DNA from: CAVVUF01 sp963751425
GTDB lineage: Bacteria > Chloroflexota > Anaerolineae > Anaerolineales > UBA4823
NCBI GenBank assembly: GCA_963751425.1
Contig: CAVVUF010000004.1
Span: 642,734-706,733 of the forward strand
DNA: 64,000 bases
Direction of reading: 5' to 3'
The notes beneath the pieces were generated by a model that saw nothing but the letters and a program-made list of their open reading frames with translations, did no database searches and was not told where the DNA came from. Below are positions 28,795 through 39,304 of the stretch, piece by piece. Numbering within the stretch: position 1 is the first letter of the stretch; each line of letters begins with the position of its first letter. The position numbers and the translations under genes were made by a program.

Positions 28795-30336
28795 TCAGCT
28801 CTGCGCGGGGCCGAGCCGGTTGAACCGCTCCTTCTGCTCGTCGCTCAAGGTGCCGTAGAACCGATCGAGCGCGGGTTGCAGCGTCCGCACCGCTCGCGAC
28901 ATGGCGTCAAGGCGCTGCTCCATCGCTTCGACACGGCCGGTCGGCGTCAGCGCCCGGTCGGTCGGGCAGTCCGACTTCAACAAATTGGTCGACTCCGCCA
29001 TCGCGTCGCGCACGCCGTTCAACGCCACGCGCTGGACCTCGTTCGGCCGCACGGTTTGCTCGATCCGGTCCATTGGCAGGCTGGTGATTCCGGACGCCCG
29101 TTCGCCGCAGGCCTGCGTCAAATCAAGCTCGTTCGGCCGCGCCGCCTCCGCCGGGCTGATGGCGTTGAAGCGCGCCTTCTGTTCGTCGTTGAGGCTTTGG
29201 TAGAAGGTATCCAGCGCCGGCCGCACGGTGCGGACCGCCAGCAGCATGACGGCAAGTCGCTTCTGCATCGCCGCCAAGCGACCGGTCGGCGTGCTCGGCA
29301 GATCGTTCGGACAGGCGGACTTCAGCACCTCGACCGCCTTACCGGTCGCCTCGCGAAGCTCTTCGAGCGCCGCGCGCTGGGCGTCGGTCGGATCGACGGT
29401 CTGTGCGATCTGTTCCATCGGCCAGTTGGTCAGATTCGGCGCGGTCTCGCCGGCGCACAGATCGGTTCGTGCGCGGCCCGAAGCAGTGACGGCGGTTGCG
29501 CGCACCGGCTCGCTTCCAGTGGCGCGTAAGGGCTCGCCGCCCGTCGCCCGGACTGCAGCGCTGCCATAGGCGTAACGGCCGAAGATGCCGTCGTAAACGT
29601 CGTCGTAAGCGTATGGCCAGAAGGTATCGTAAGCATAGGGATAGAACGTGTAGCCGACGAAGTCGTCATAGGCGTACGGCCAGAACAACGGGCCCGCCCA
29701 TCCGATCACGGTCCAGCGCGGTAAGTGATGACGATTCCAGAACCGGTGCGGGAAATGGCCGCGGAACGTCGTCGCCTGCGCAAACGTCCGGCCGTGCACG
29801 CCAGCGACGCCGAGCCTGCCGGCGACGAACCGATTGTGCAGCGCATGACCTCCGAGAGGACGGACTGCGGCCATGGCGTGGGCGACGCGAAAAGTGTTCC
29901 GCCCCGCAAGGCTTCCCGTCCGCACGGCGTTCCCCTGAATGCCGGCGATCTGCCGGTCATGATGAGCCACGGCGTTGCGCGCCTGTGGCACGGACTGCGC
30001 GCGCGTGGCGTGTTGAGCGCCGGCGTTGACCCGCGCAACCTGTGGCGCCGAATGGCGAACCGACGCAGCTTGGTGGCGGGGTGCCGAATAACTGCGCGAT
30101 GGCGAATAGCTGCGGGGCGCCGAGTAGCTCCGCGTGACCGAGTAACTGCGAGGCGCCGAATAGCTGCGTGCTCCGGAGAAACTGTGTCCGCCGGAGAAAC
30201 TGCGCCCACCGCTGAAATGGCCGCCGCCGGCATGACCACCGTGGCCGCCGCCCCCGCCGCGCGCCACGGCATCGGGAATTGCAATGAAGGCGGAGAGCGC
30301 GACCAGCGCCAACACTCGCATGCTCGTCTGCAACAT
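28795..30336 (-). CDS. Spy/CpxP-like periplasmic protein with two LTxxQ-type domains and an RSYSAP repeat
   Basis: About 513 residues, intact. Signal peptide MLQTSMRVLALVALSAFIAI is followed by a Gly/His-rich segment and a run of six-to-eight-residue repeats of the form RSYSAP/RSYSVT/RSYSPS (about residues 50-90). A Tyr/Pro/Phe-rich part follows (FWPYAYDDFVGYTFYPYAY). The C-terminal half has two homologous units, each with a helical TVDPTDAQRAALEELREA or TVRPNEVQRVALNGVRDA element, a KSACPNDLPSTPTGRLAAM or KSDCPTDRALTPTGRVEAM element, and a FYQSLNDEQKARFN or FYGTLSDEQKERFN end, with a conserved Cys pair. This is the LTXXQ/Spy layout, implying a periplasmic chaperone or stress sensor. GGAGGT precedes the ATG at 30336. 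Confidence 0.8.
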   Translation of the reverse strand: MLQTSMRVLALVALSAFIAIPDAVARGGGGGHGGHAGGGHFSGGRSFSGGHSFSGARSYSAPRSYSVTRSYSAPRSYSPSRSYSAPRHQAASVRHSAPQVARVNAGAQHATRAQSVPQARNAVAHHDRQIAGIQGNAVRTGSLAGRNTFRVAHAMAAVRPLGGHALHNRFVAGRLGVAGVHGRTFAQATTFRGHFPHRFWNRHHLPRWTVIGWAGPLFWPYAYDDFVGYTFYPYAYDTFWPYAYDDVYDGIFGRYAYGSAAVRATGGEPLRATGSEPVRATAVTASGRARTDLCAGETAPNLTNWPMEQIAQTVDPTDAQRAALEELREATGKAVEVLKSACPNDLPSTPTGRLAAMQKRLAVMLLAVRTVRPALDTFYQSLNDEQKARFNAISPAEAARPNELDLTQACGERASGITSLPMDRIEQTVRPNEVQRVALNGVRDAMAESTNLLKSDCPTDRALTPTGRVEAMEQRLDAMSRAVRTLQPALDRFYGTLSDEQKERFNRLGPAQS

Positions 30337-30488
30337 TGACGTGACCTCCACGTCGCCCGCCCGAGCCTATCTAAGCGTTGCGCGATTGCGGAAGCGATGC
30401 AAGCGGGGAAGCCGTCGCCGTAGAAATAATTTTCTGACCAAACGTTCAGAAATCGCCCCGCACATAGAAGTCTCGGGCCGCTCGCGCG

Positions 30489-32095
30489 TTAGATCGCCGC
30501 GAGGCGGTCCGCGATCGGCATCGGTATCCAATCCTGCCGGAGGCCGTGATCGGCCAGGATGACCTGTGCGGCGTTATAGCCGGGCAGCCCGGTGATGTTT
30601 CCGCCCGGATGGCTGCTCGAGCCGCAGAGATACAGGCCCGACAGATGCGTGCGATAAGCGCCGGCGCCGGGGAACGGCCGGTGATAGCCGATCTGCCCAT
30701 TGGTGAATGCACCGACCAGCAGATCGCCTTCGCGCATGTTCGGCAGTGATCGCTCGGTGTCCAGCGGCGTCCTGGTGAATGAATCGAGGACTGCATCGGC
30801 GAGGTTCGGCGCGTGTCGCCGCCACAGATCGAGCATGACGCGGCCGTGCTCCTCGCCGCCGCCCCGCCAGCCCGTCTCGCCGCGCAGATGGTACGGCAGC
30901 TTCTCCCACATGAAGCCGGTGTGGCAGCCGTCCGGTGCCTGGCTCGGATCGAAGATCGTGGGACATGCGCCCCACATCACGGTCGGCGGGATCGTGCCGT
31001 TCTCATGGTGCCGGACAATATCCTCGAACTGATCGAAGTGATCGAGGCCCATGATGACCATCAAGGCTTGCGCCAGTTCAGGGTGACTGGCGCTGGCCGC
31101 ATAGCGCGGCGGTTCGCGCAAGTTGAGATGGAGCGCAAACAATGGCGCCAGCAGATTGTATTGGAATTCCTTGACGCGGTCGCGGATCTCAACCGGCACG
31201 AACGCATCCTCGAGCAGATCGAGATAGGTCTGATGCGGGTTGAGCGACGACGCGACGAAGTTCCTCGCCCTGATGAACTCACCATCTTGAGTTTCGACAC
31301 CGATGGCGCGGCCATGCTCGACGACGATGCGGCTTGGCTCGGTCATCAGGCGGAATTCGCCGCCGGACTCGCGCACCGCTCCTTCAAGTGCGCGCGCAAG
31401 GGCGGCGGTTCCGCCGCGCGACATCTGCGCCTTGGCCGGGCTTGCGAGCAGGGCCGCGATGTGGTGGCCGAACCCGCGCACGCGCAGGTCGACCTCGCGC
31501 AGGCCGTTGAAGAACAAGAGACCGGCCCGAACCGTCGGATGCTCGAACTCCTGCTGCGACGAACTCGAGCGGCGACAACGCGCTGACCTTGAGCAGGGTG
31601 CGGCCAGCCTGGCTGCGCTCGAGCAATTTGCGACGTTCGTCGGGAGGCAGCGGCGGCGCTTTGGCCTCCCAGCCCAGGATGTCCTGGACGATCGGGACAA
31701 ACTCGTGGTGCCAGCGCCGGAGCGTCTCGGCATCCCGGCGGCTGAATTGTTCGAACGAGCGAGCGGTCCGCTCGATGTCCGTCCACCAGGCGAGGACGCC
31801 GCCATCCTTGGTCAGCAGCGCGACGTTCAGTTCGGGTTCGATGTAGCGCGCGCCGTGCCGCTCGAGCTCAAGGTCCGCATACCACGGCATAGCCGTGATC
31901 GCGCGCTGGAAGAAGGCGTGCGTGTTGTGCAGAAAGCCCGGATGACGCGGATCCTCGAGCGTCGAGAGGCCCCCGCCCGTCACCGGCTTGCGGTCGATTG
32001 CCAGCGACCTTCATCCCGGCTTTGCCGAGATAGGCCTGCAGGATCATTCCGTTGTGGCCCGCGCCCAGAATGATGCCGTCGTAGATCGCTTCCAC
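30489..32095 (-). CDS. Phytoene-desaturase-like FAD-dependent oxidoreductase, frameshifted
   Basis: About 535 residues across shifts near 31990 and 31560. The N-terminus MEAIYDGIILGAGHNGMILQ carries the GxGxxG FAD motif; later MSRGGTAALARALEGAVRES, RARNFVASSLNPHQTYLDLL and the C-terminal LYLCGSSSHPGGNITGLPGY are the family's second FAD-binding motif. It belongs to the NAD(P)/FAD-dependent carotenoid-desaturase-like group. No carotenoid biosynthesis genes are adjacent, so the substrate is open. The two ends of the protein are well conserved, so breaks look like sequencing errors. Confidence 0.75.
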
Positions 32096-32279
32096 CTCGT
32101 CTTCCCCTTCGTCACATCCTGCTCAGCATCGCCGCTCGGCTTTGGCCCTGCTTTCTAGCCGCATTCTCAACCTCGGCACAAACCGCACCGCGGCATCCCG
32201 GGGCTGGGGATTGACGCCACCGGTTGCAGAGACCTGCGATCTGAGTGGCGGGCCAGCATCGCCGGTGGCACAATATTTC

Positions 32280-34179
32280 ATGCGGATCAGCACGCTCCCC
32301 CAGATATTGCGCCGGTACGGGACTTCCCTGCCCCGCCGGATCTTGCAGGCCTGGTCCGAAGGCGGCTGGAGCGGGCTTCGGGCGAAGGCCCGCGATGCGC
32401 TCGGGCATCACCGTCCGATCGCGGAATTTTACGGCGACTGGATCAAGCTCTACGACACGCTGTCGGATGAATCGCGCGGACAGATGCAGGCCGACATGGC
32501 CGGCTGGGAGACGACGCCGACGATTACCGTGCTGATGCCGGTAACACACGATGATCTGCCCCGAACGCGGGCGGCCATCGCCTCGTGCCAAGCCCAACTC
32601 TATCCAAAGTGGGAGCTGTGCATTTCGCTGGGCGCATCGGCATCGCCCGAATTCAGTGAAGCCCTCAAGGCGCTTGCCAAAGCCGACAACAGCTCGCGAA
32701 TTGCCGTCCTCCAGTCCACCGGCAGTGATGACCCCTGCACCGGACTGGTAAACGCTCTGGCCAATTCCAGCGGCGATTTTTTTGCGCTCCTCGACACCCG
32801 CGATCTTTTAGCCGAACACGCACTCTATTGGGTGGCCAAGGAGATCGTGGATCATCCCACAGTCGATTTGATCTTTTCCGACGAAGATCGCATCTGCGCC
32901 GGACAGCGGCAGGTCCGATCCCCGCTTCAAGCCGGACTGGAATCCGGGGCTCATGCTGTCCTGCAATGCCTTCGGACGCTTGGGTGCCTACCGCAAGAGC
33001 CTGGTGCATCAGGTCGGCGGATTTCGGCCGGAATGTGCTCCGCACCACGAATACGATCTCGTCTTGCGATGCGCTGCCGCGACCGCGCCGGAGCGAATAC
33101 GCCACGTTGCCCGGATCCTCTATCACCGCGCTCTGGACGCGGCGGACGCCGAAGGTGCGAGCGGCACGAGCCCTTCGACGGCATCGACGGCGAACACTTC
33201 GGCCTGGGCGACGGGACGCATGGTCATCGACCAACATCTCCAAGCCTGCGGGGTCCGCGCCTCCGTCGATCGGTCCAAGGCCAGATCCGCTTACCAGGTC
33301 GAATACGCCCTCCCGGCGCGACCGGGCCGCGTCAGCATCCTGCTGCCGTCTCGTTGCGAGCCGCATCTGATCGATCCGTGTCTGAATTCCATCCTGACGC
33401 GCACGACCTATGATCGTTATGAAGTGCTGCTGGCGGTCAACGAACGTCACCGCTCCGCCGCCGAGGCGGTTGCGGCGTTGGTCCAACAAGCGAATTCCCC
33501 GCGTGTGCGTCTACTGACTTATCCGGATCGGCCGTTCAACTACTCCTGGGTCAACAACTGGGCAGCGCGCCAAGCTACCGGCGACCTACTCTGTTTTCTC
33601 AACGACGATACCGTCGTCATCACGCCGGACTGGCTCGAGCGTCTGATCGCCCGCGCCAGTCAGCCAGGCGTCGCCGCCGCCGGCCCGATGCTGCGCTACC
33701 CCGACGAGAGCGTTCAGCATGCCGGCGTGATCCTGGGCTTGGGCGGGGTTGCCGGGCACGCCTGCCACGGCGTGCCCAAAGGCGATTGCGGCTATCTCGA
33801 CCGGGCCTGCCTCGAGCAGGACGTCTCGTGCCTGACCGCCGCCTGCCTGATGATGCGCAAGGACGTCTTTCACAATCTTGGCGGATTCGATGAAGCGCTG
33901 CCGATTGCCTATAACGACGTGGATCTCTGCCTGCGCGTTCGGCGGGCGAACTGGCGCTTGATCTGGACCCCGACGGTCGAACTCTATCACCGGGAATCGG
34001 CTTCCGTCGGCCGCCATGATGCGCCGGAACGCACAACGGAATTCGAGGCCGCGGTGGCGTTGATGCGCGAGCGCTGGGGGCATGCGCTGGATGCCGACCC
34101 GTTCTACAATCCGAATTTGTCCTTGCGCACGGCGTATCATCTTGCCTTCCCACCGCGCCTCGCCCCGTTCAATCGGTGA
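32280..34179 (+). CDS. Tandem GT2 glycosyltransferase, frameshifted
   Basis: About 630 residues. A first GT-A domain (TPTITVLMPVTHDDLPRTRA, KWELCISLGASASPEF, FALLDTRDLLAEHALYW, DLIFSDEDRI) and a second (GRVSILLPSRCEPHLIDPCL, LCFLNDDTVVITPDWLERLI, AYNDVDLCLRVRRANW) are separated by a LVLRCAAATAPERIRHVARI linker. The frame changes near 32900. In the first domain the usual DD pair is LDTRD, suggesting this copy may be degenerate. The second half closely parallels the end of the gene at 9380, including NWAARQATGDLL and HAGVILGLGGVAGHA, so the two are paralogues. ATG at 32280 is the first plausible start; an alternative TTG at 32142 exists. Confidence 0.75.
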
Positions 34180-34235
34180 GCCCGGAGAGGAATCACCGAG
34201 ACCTCTCCGATCACGCGTGCTCATCGCACACACGT

Positions 34236-35559
34236 CTACGGTGCAAAAATCGATAGCTTTCGCTGTCGCAGGAAATCGACGGCCGGCAGCAGCCGGTCGA
34301 CATGCGGATAAACAAGCGCCAGATCTTTCGGATCGGAGTTTCCCGCCCTCAGTTCAGCGGCGACCCGATCCGATATCGCAACCTGGGCATTCCAGGTCGA
34401 CACGGCCCGAAACCAAGCGCCGTATCCCAGGGCGAGAAGGACCGTCACCAAGGCCAGAACCCCTCGCCTCCACGGCCACCAAGCTTGTTCCTTCGCCTTG
34501 CACAGCCGCCAGAGCGAACCCAGCAGCGACATCCAGAAGACCAGGCTGAAAGTGGCATATCGTCCCGACAATGCCTGTCCAAGCCCGGCGCCCGCTCGTC
34601 CCGATGCGACCATGATCGCCGTCGCCAACGCGAAAGTCGTCAGTCCCAGAAGCGCAACAGTGCTGGCGTCGACACGGAGGTCGGCGCGCCGCCGCCACCA
34701 CAAACAAGAGGCCGACAACCAAAGCACAAACCCGACCAGCCCGACGAAACCGGCGCCCTCGGCGCCCCACACGAGTCCGGGCGAGCCAAGCAAGAGCAGG
34801 CTATGGGCCGGGATATGCCAGAGGCCCGCAAATCCGGTCGCGGAAGCAAGCAGCCCCGTATGATGCTGCGGCAGCACCCAATCCCAAAAAAAGCAGGTGA
34901 CGGCCGCGATCGCCGCCAAAGCAATCGCCAGACACGTGGGCTCGCGGCCCAGCCAGCACCAGCGCGAGCATCCCGGCCATCAGCGATGCGATGATTCCAT
35001 TGGCCATCGCGTACGGGCACAGCACGACGGCGACGCACGCGATGGCCGAATAGATCCATGCCAGCGGCGCGGGCGCGACAGCCGCCATCGCACTCGCATA
35101 GAACGCCAGCAGTGCCAGCAAACAGACCAGCGGGATGGCGATATGGAATGGCAAAATGAGATTGTCGATCTGCAAGGGCGACGCGATCAGCGCGATGGCC
35201 GTTGCCAGTCCCAATGCGCGGTTTGCCGGCCTGTCTCCTTCGGTGGCGAGCCATCCGAGCCACGCTCCAAGCACAAGTTGCACCCCGATGAGACAACTCC
35301 ACGCCAGTGCCGAGGTGCCGCGAAAGAATTCGTAATCTGCCAGGAAGACGAGATTGGTCAGGAGATGACGGTGTTCGTTGTGCTGGGCCGCGATGTTCGT
35401 CCCCGCCCACCCATGCTCAAGCCAGCGCTGATATAAGAACACGGTCTCCCACTGGTCCCACAGCGGCAGCACCCGCCAGAAATGGATTGCCAAACCGAAC
35501 CCGGCCATCGCGAGCAGCGTGAGAAGCGAAATCGCGATTGACGCTCGAGCCCAGGACAT
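34236..35559 (-). CDS. Polytopic membrane protein, GT-C-like, frameshifted
   Basis: About 440 residues; the frame changes near 34930. Ten or so hydrophobic segments are visible, starting with ISLLTLLAMAGFGLAIHFW and including IACVAVVLCPYAMANGIIAS, LALVTVLLALGYGAW. An early luminal-loop motif PLWDQWETVFLYQRWL and HNEHRHLLTN lies after the first helix, reminiscent of integral-membrane glycosyltransferases. It is the last gene of the rhamnose/ABC-exporter operon on the minus strand. A role in modifying the exported glycan is inferred from position; no diagnostic motif was recognised. Confidence 0.5.
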
Positions 35560-35654
35560 TCGATTCGTACCCGTACGTCCGCCGCTCTTTCACGCCGCCG
35601 TTTCAATGCCGATAGCGGCGTGGGTTTAGCATTCGCCGCCTATCTCGCGGTCGC

Positions 35655-36515
35655 TCACGTGGCGGCAACCAACTCATCGCATACGTTTTGCAGCGACAGG
35701 CGCCAATCCGGCGGTTTGATGCCAAAGACCTCGGCAATGCGGCTGCAATCCAGAACCGAATAGCGCGGCCGGCGCGCCAGCGTTGGGTATCGCTCTGTGG
35801 GGATCGGCAGCACCTTGACGTCGGTGTTCCGCAAGATCACGCGCGCGAAGTCGCACCAGCTCACCGCCGGCTGGCCGCTGAAATTGTAGGTTCCCCACTT
35901 GTCCCAACCGGACTTGGTGCAGGCGTGTGTGATGACCAGAATTGCTTCGGCGATATCGGCGGCTGCCGTTGGTCCGCCGATCTGATCGTCCACCACTCGG
36001 ATCTCCGAATGCCGTGCTGCCAGACGCAACATCGTCTTCACAAAATTCTGTCCCCAGGCGGAGAATACCCAACTGGTTCGCAGAATAATGTGCTGCCGGA
36101 GCTGTTCCCGCACCGCCAGTTCGCCCGCAAGCTTGCTGTCGCCGTAGACGTTGAGCGGATGCGGAGCATCGTCTTCGCAAGCGGGCGCGGCATGCGCTCC
36201 GTCAAAGACGTAATCGGTCGAAAGATGGATCAACGGGACGCCCGCCTGGGCGCACGCGGCCGCCACGTTGCCGGCACCGAGCGCGTTGACCCGATGGGCG
36301 AGCTCGGCCTCCGTTTCCGCCTTGTCGACTGACGTATAGGCCGCGCAGTTCACCACGATGTCGCGGCCTTTGATCGCGGCCTGTACGGCCCAGCGATCAG
36401 CGATATCGCACTCAGCATGCCCGACACCGCGGCACGGAATCCCTGTCTTTTCGGAAGCCGCAACCAGGGCTTTGCCGACTTGGCCGTTCGCCCCCAGGAC
36501 CAGAAGGTGTGTCAT
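35655..36515 (-). CDS. rfbD: dTDP-4-dehydrorhamnose reductase
   Basis: 286 residues, intact. MTHLLVLGANGQVGKALVAA has the GxxGxxG fold; LIHLSTDYVFDGAHA and the PLNVYGDSKLAGE catalytic Tyr-x-x-x-Lys are diagnostic of RmlD. LRTSWVFSAWGQNFVKTML and the TYNFSGQPAVSWCDFAR region complete the match. Last step of dTDP-L-rhamnose synthesis: NADPH reduction of dTDP-4-keto-rhamnose in the cytoplasm. It lies downstream of the exporter ATPase, apart from rfbA-rfbC-rfbB at the head of the same operon. Confidence 0.92.
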   Translation of the reverse strand: MTHLLVLGANGQVGKALVAASEKTGIPCRGVGHAECDIADRWAVQAAIKGRDIVVNCAAYTSVDKAETEAELAHRVNALGAGNVAAACAQAGVPLIHLSTDYVFDGAHAAPACEDDAPHPLNVYGDSKLAGELAVREQLRQHIILRTSWVFSAWGQNFVKTMLRLAARHSEIRVVDDQIGGPTAAADIAEAILVITHACTKSGWDKWGTYNFSGQPAVSWCDFARVILRNTDVKVLPIPTERYPTLARRPRYSVLDCSRIAEVFGIKPPDWRLSLQNVCDELVAAT

Positions 36516-36594
36516 CGCCCTGCCCGATCGTGGATCGATGGTGGTCACATGCACCTGAAGGCCCGCGGTTAGGGCCCGCGTTTCCGCCAGGAAG

Positions 36595-37358
36595 TTACGT
36601 CGACGCCGGCGCCGCGCTGGTCGTTGCCTTTCGATACGCTTCGACGACCTCCTCCGGCTCTCCCATTTTCCGGATCACGCCATGCTCCAGCCAGATCACC
36701 TTGTTGCAGATATCTTGAACCATCGACATGTTGTGCGTCGCGATCGCCAGAATGTTGGATTTGTCGACCAGTTCATGCAGCCGGCGGGTTGCTTTCTCGA
36801 TGAATTGCGCATCGCCGGCGGCGATCATCTCATCCATGATCAGAATGTCGGGGTGGATCGAGGTGGAAATCGCGAACGCCAGCCGCAGAAACATGCCGGT
36901 GGAATAGGTCCGGGTCGGAAGGTTGAGATACTCGCCGAGTTCGCAGAAATCGGCGATCGCCGGTGACAGTCGTTCCGCCTCCTTGAAGCTCAGCCCCATG
37001 AAAGCACAGCGAAACAGATGTTCTCCCAGCCGGTCGCCTCCGGGTCCATGCCGAGCGTAATGTCCGTAAACGACGAGATCGCACCGATGATCGTCGCCTC
37101 TCCGGCCGAGGGTGGATAGACCCCCGACAGCACGCGCAGGAGCGTGGTCTTGCCGGAACCGTTGTGGCCGATCAGGCCAAGCCGATCGCCATCGCGCAGC
37201 TCCAGATCGAGCCCATCCAGCGCGCGCACCACCACGGTGCGCTGATGGGCCCGCAGCTTCCCGCCCAGCGCCTGATAGATCCGCAATTGCAACGACTGGG
37301 AGGCCGCGTGAACGACCGGGAAGTCGATCACAACCTGCCGCAGCCTGATATGCGCCAT
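36595..37358 (-). CDS. wzt: Polysaccharide ABC exporter ATP-binding protein, frameshifted
   Basis: About 254 residues. Walker A is GLIGHNGSGKTTLLRVLSG, the signature is LPTRTYSTGMFLRLAFAIST (a divergent STGM form typical of polysaccharide exporters) and Walker B is PDILIMDEMIAAGD. The frame changes at about 36998. The protein ends soon after the H-loop (IATHNMSMVQDICNK), so it lacks the C-terminal carbohydrate-recognition domain of E. coli O9a Wzt and is closer in size to KpsT/TagH. It pairs with the permease 13 bases upstream to export an undecaprenyl-linked glycan. Confidence 0.88.
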
Positions 37359-37371
37359 CGCAAACGGCTCG

Positions 37372-38193
37372 CTACATCCAGTAGATAACGCGCCGCTGAT
37401 AACGGCCGATGATCGGCAATGCAAGCAGGGCGCCGCCGATCGCGATGACACTGCTGCTGATCCAGGCCCAGTCGCTGACAGGGCGCCCCAGGAACGGGTT
37501 TCGTAGCAGCTCCAGAAACTGGGCCAATGGGTTGTATTCGATCAGAAAGTGATATTCCTGCGGCATGAAATCCGGCTTCCACATGATCGGTGTCAGAAAG
37601 AAGAAGAGCATCATCCAGTTGGTCACAACCTGAATGAGATCGCGATAGCGCACGCATGCCATGGCGAGGACATATCCGACCCACAACAACATGAGCCACG
37701 TCAGAACGAAGGCAGGAAAGATCTGCAGCAGATACCAGTTCACCGGAATGCCGAAGATGGCGATAAGGAGCGCGATAATAATCAAATTGTATCCAATGAT
37801 GATGGTGTTCTTGTAAACCACCGAATAGATCGACACTGCAAAATTCATTCTCTGATTGCGGTAGAACTGGCCGTGCGCGGTGAAAACGCCCGTACACTCG
37901 ATCAGCACCTGCGACATGAAATTCCACATGATGAGGCTGATGCCGAAATACGGCAGCAACTCGCGTACCGGCTGCTTGAACAGCAGAGACCAAACCAGCC
38001 CCATGGCGCCGATCATGATGGCTGACGACAACGTTAGCCAGATCTGCCCGAGTTTCGAGCGCATGTAGCGGTTGCGAAGCTCTTTGGTGCCCAGAAGGTG
38101 CCAGACACGCCAATTTCGCGCGCCTGTCACCAGTTCATCGAGTCCGGCCGACGCAAAACACTTCAGGTCATCCAGAGGAGGAGCCACGCTCAT
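37372..38193 (-). CDS. wzm: Polysaccharide ABC exporter permease
   Basis: 273 residues, intact, six hydrophobic segments. RNRYMRSKLGQIWLTLSSAI near the N-terminus, the IMIGAMGLVWSLLFKQPVRE segment and the C-terminal EYNPLAQFLELLRNPFLG match ABC-2 type O-antigen/teichoic acid exporters (Wzm/TagG). The ATG at 38193 lies four bases after the preceding gene's stop, so translation is coupled. Functions with the adjacent ATPase to flip the lipid-linked polysaccharide across the inner membrane. Confidence 0.9.
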   Translation of the reverse strand: MSVAPPLDDLKCFASAGLDELVTGARNWRVWHLLGTKELRNRYMRSKLGQIWLTLSSAIMIGAMGLVWSLLFKQPVRELLPYFGISLIMWNFMSQVLIECTGVFTAHGQFYRNQRMNFAVSIYSVVYKNTIIIGYNLIIIALLIAIFGIPVNWYLLQIFPAFVLTWLMLLWVGYVLAMACVRYRDLIQVVTNWMMLFFFLTPIMWKPDFMPQEYHFLIEYNPLAQFLELLRNPFLGRPVSDWAWISSSVIAIGGALLALPIIGRYQRRVIYWM

Positions 38194-38197
38194 GGCG

Positions 38198-39304
38198 CTA
38201 TATCGCCGTCGTGTTGAGCAACCGCTCTTCGATCGCGAAGTTGTTCGCCAGCGCCTGCTCGAACAGTGCAATCAGCTTCGGCGCGGTAGCCTGCAGCGAA
38301 TACGACGCTTCCACCCGTTGTCGTCCCGCAATTCCGAGCCTTTCGGTAAACTTGCGATCGGCGGCAAGACGCCTGAGCGCCGCGGTCCATTCCTCGACGC
38401 TGTTCGCAAGCAGTCCGGTTTGCCCGGGCACGGTGATCGACGAAGCCGCGCCGACCCGCGACGCCACCGTCGCACGCCCGGCCGCCATATACTGAATGAG
38501 CTTATAGCCGCACTTGCCCCGCTCCCAAGGACCGTCCGACAGCGGCATCACGCCGACATGGCAGCGTGCGAGTTCGATCGCTTCAGTCTCCTCCCGCCAA
38601 GGGACGTAGTCGACCGTTACGCCAGGCAACGAAAAGCCGCGGCCGCCACCGATCACCCGAACACGCGCCTTGGCCTCCTTGCACAGAGCCCGGAGCGGTT
38701 CGGCGATCAGATTCAGATAGGCCTCGTTTCCAGGCGTGCCGATCCATCCGATCGTGAACGGCCCTTCGGGAAGTGGCAGCTTGGGATATCGCGCCACCTC
38801 GACGGCCGGCGGCCACTCGACAATCTGGGGACTGGGCGTCGACCTCAGCCAGTGCGACAATTGCGCGCTGCCAGCCGTCACGACCGCGGCCCTGGCCGCG
38901 ACCCTCTCAAGCTTATCGCCCATTAGCGCCCGCACGATGCCGCTCGAATGCATCGAATAGCGCAAGGACCAGGGATCGTCGAAGTCGATGACGATGGGTC
39001 GCCCCCGGAGAAAAAGACATTCGATCGCCGCCGGAACCCAAGGCAGCGCTTCTTTCTCGATCCAGATCAGATCGACGTTCCTGGCCGAGAACAATTCCCG
39101 TAAGCGGCCCCAATAGGCCTGAGCGAGAAACCGCAGATCGCGCGGCTCCCCGTGATACAGCCGGGCGAGGTAATCGTCGTTCAAGAACGGCGCAACCTTC
39201 ACCGTGAAGCCCGCGGCTTCCAATGCCGGGATGAAATTCAGGTGACGGACGCGGCTGCTGGGCCCCATCCGATCGTAGCGACTCAAGAGGAGAACCGAAG
39301 GCAT
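38198..39304 (-). CDS. Family 4-like glycosyltransferase (GT-B)
   Basis: 368 residues, intact. The N-terminal Rossmann half begins MPSVLLLSRYDRMGPSSRVR and contains DLIWIEKEALPWVP and IVIDFDDPWSLRY. The C-terminal half contains FTIGWIGTPGNEAYL, VRVIGGGRGFSLPG, EAIELARCHVGVMPL then ERGKCGYKLIQYMAAGRATV, the E/K-rich nucleotide-sugar site of GT4 proteins. Probably adds one sugar of the rhamnose-containing repeat. It overlaps the preceding gene by about 20 bases. Confidence 0.85.
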   Translation of the reverse strand: MPSVLLLSRYDRMGPSSRVRHLNFIPALEAAGFTVKVAPFLNDDYLARLYHGEPRDLRFLAQAYWGRLRELFSARNVDLIWIEKEALPWVPAAIECLFLRGRPIVIDFDDPWSLRYSMHSSGIVRALMGDKLERVAARAAVVTAGSAQLSHWLRSTPSPQIVEWPPAVEVARYPKLPLPEGPFTIGWIGTPGNEAYLNLIAEPLRALCKEAKARVRVIGGGRGFSLPGVTVDYVPWREETEAIELARCHVGVMPLSDGPWERGKCGYKLIQYMAAGRATVASRVGAASSITVPGQTGLLANSVEEWTAALRRLAADRKFTERLGIAGRQRVEASYSLQATAPKLIALFEQALANNFAIEERLLNTTAI

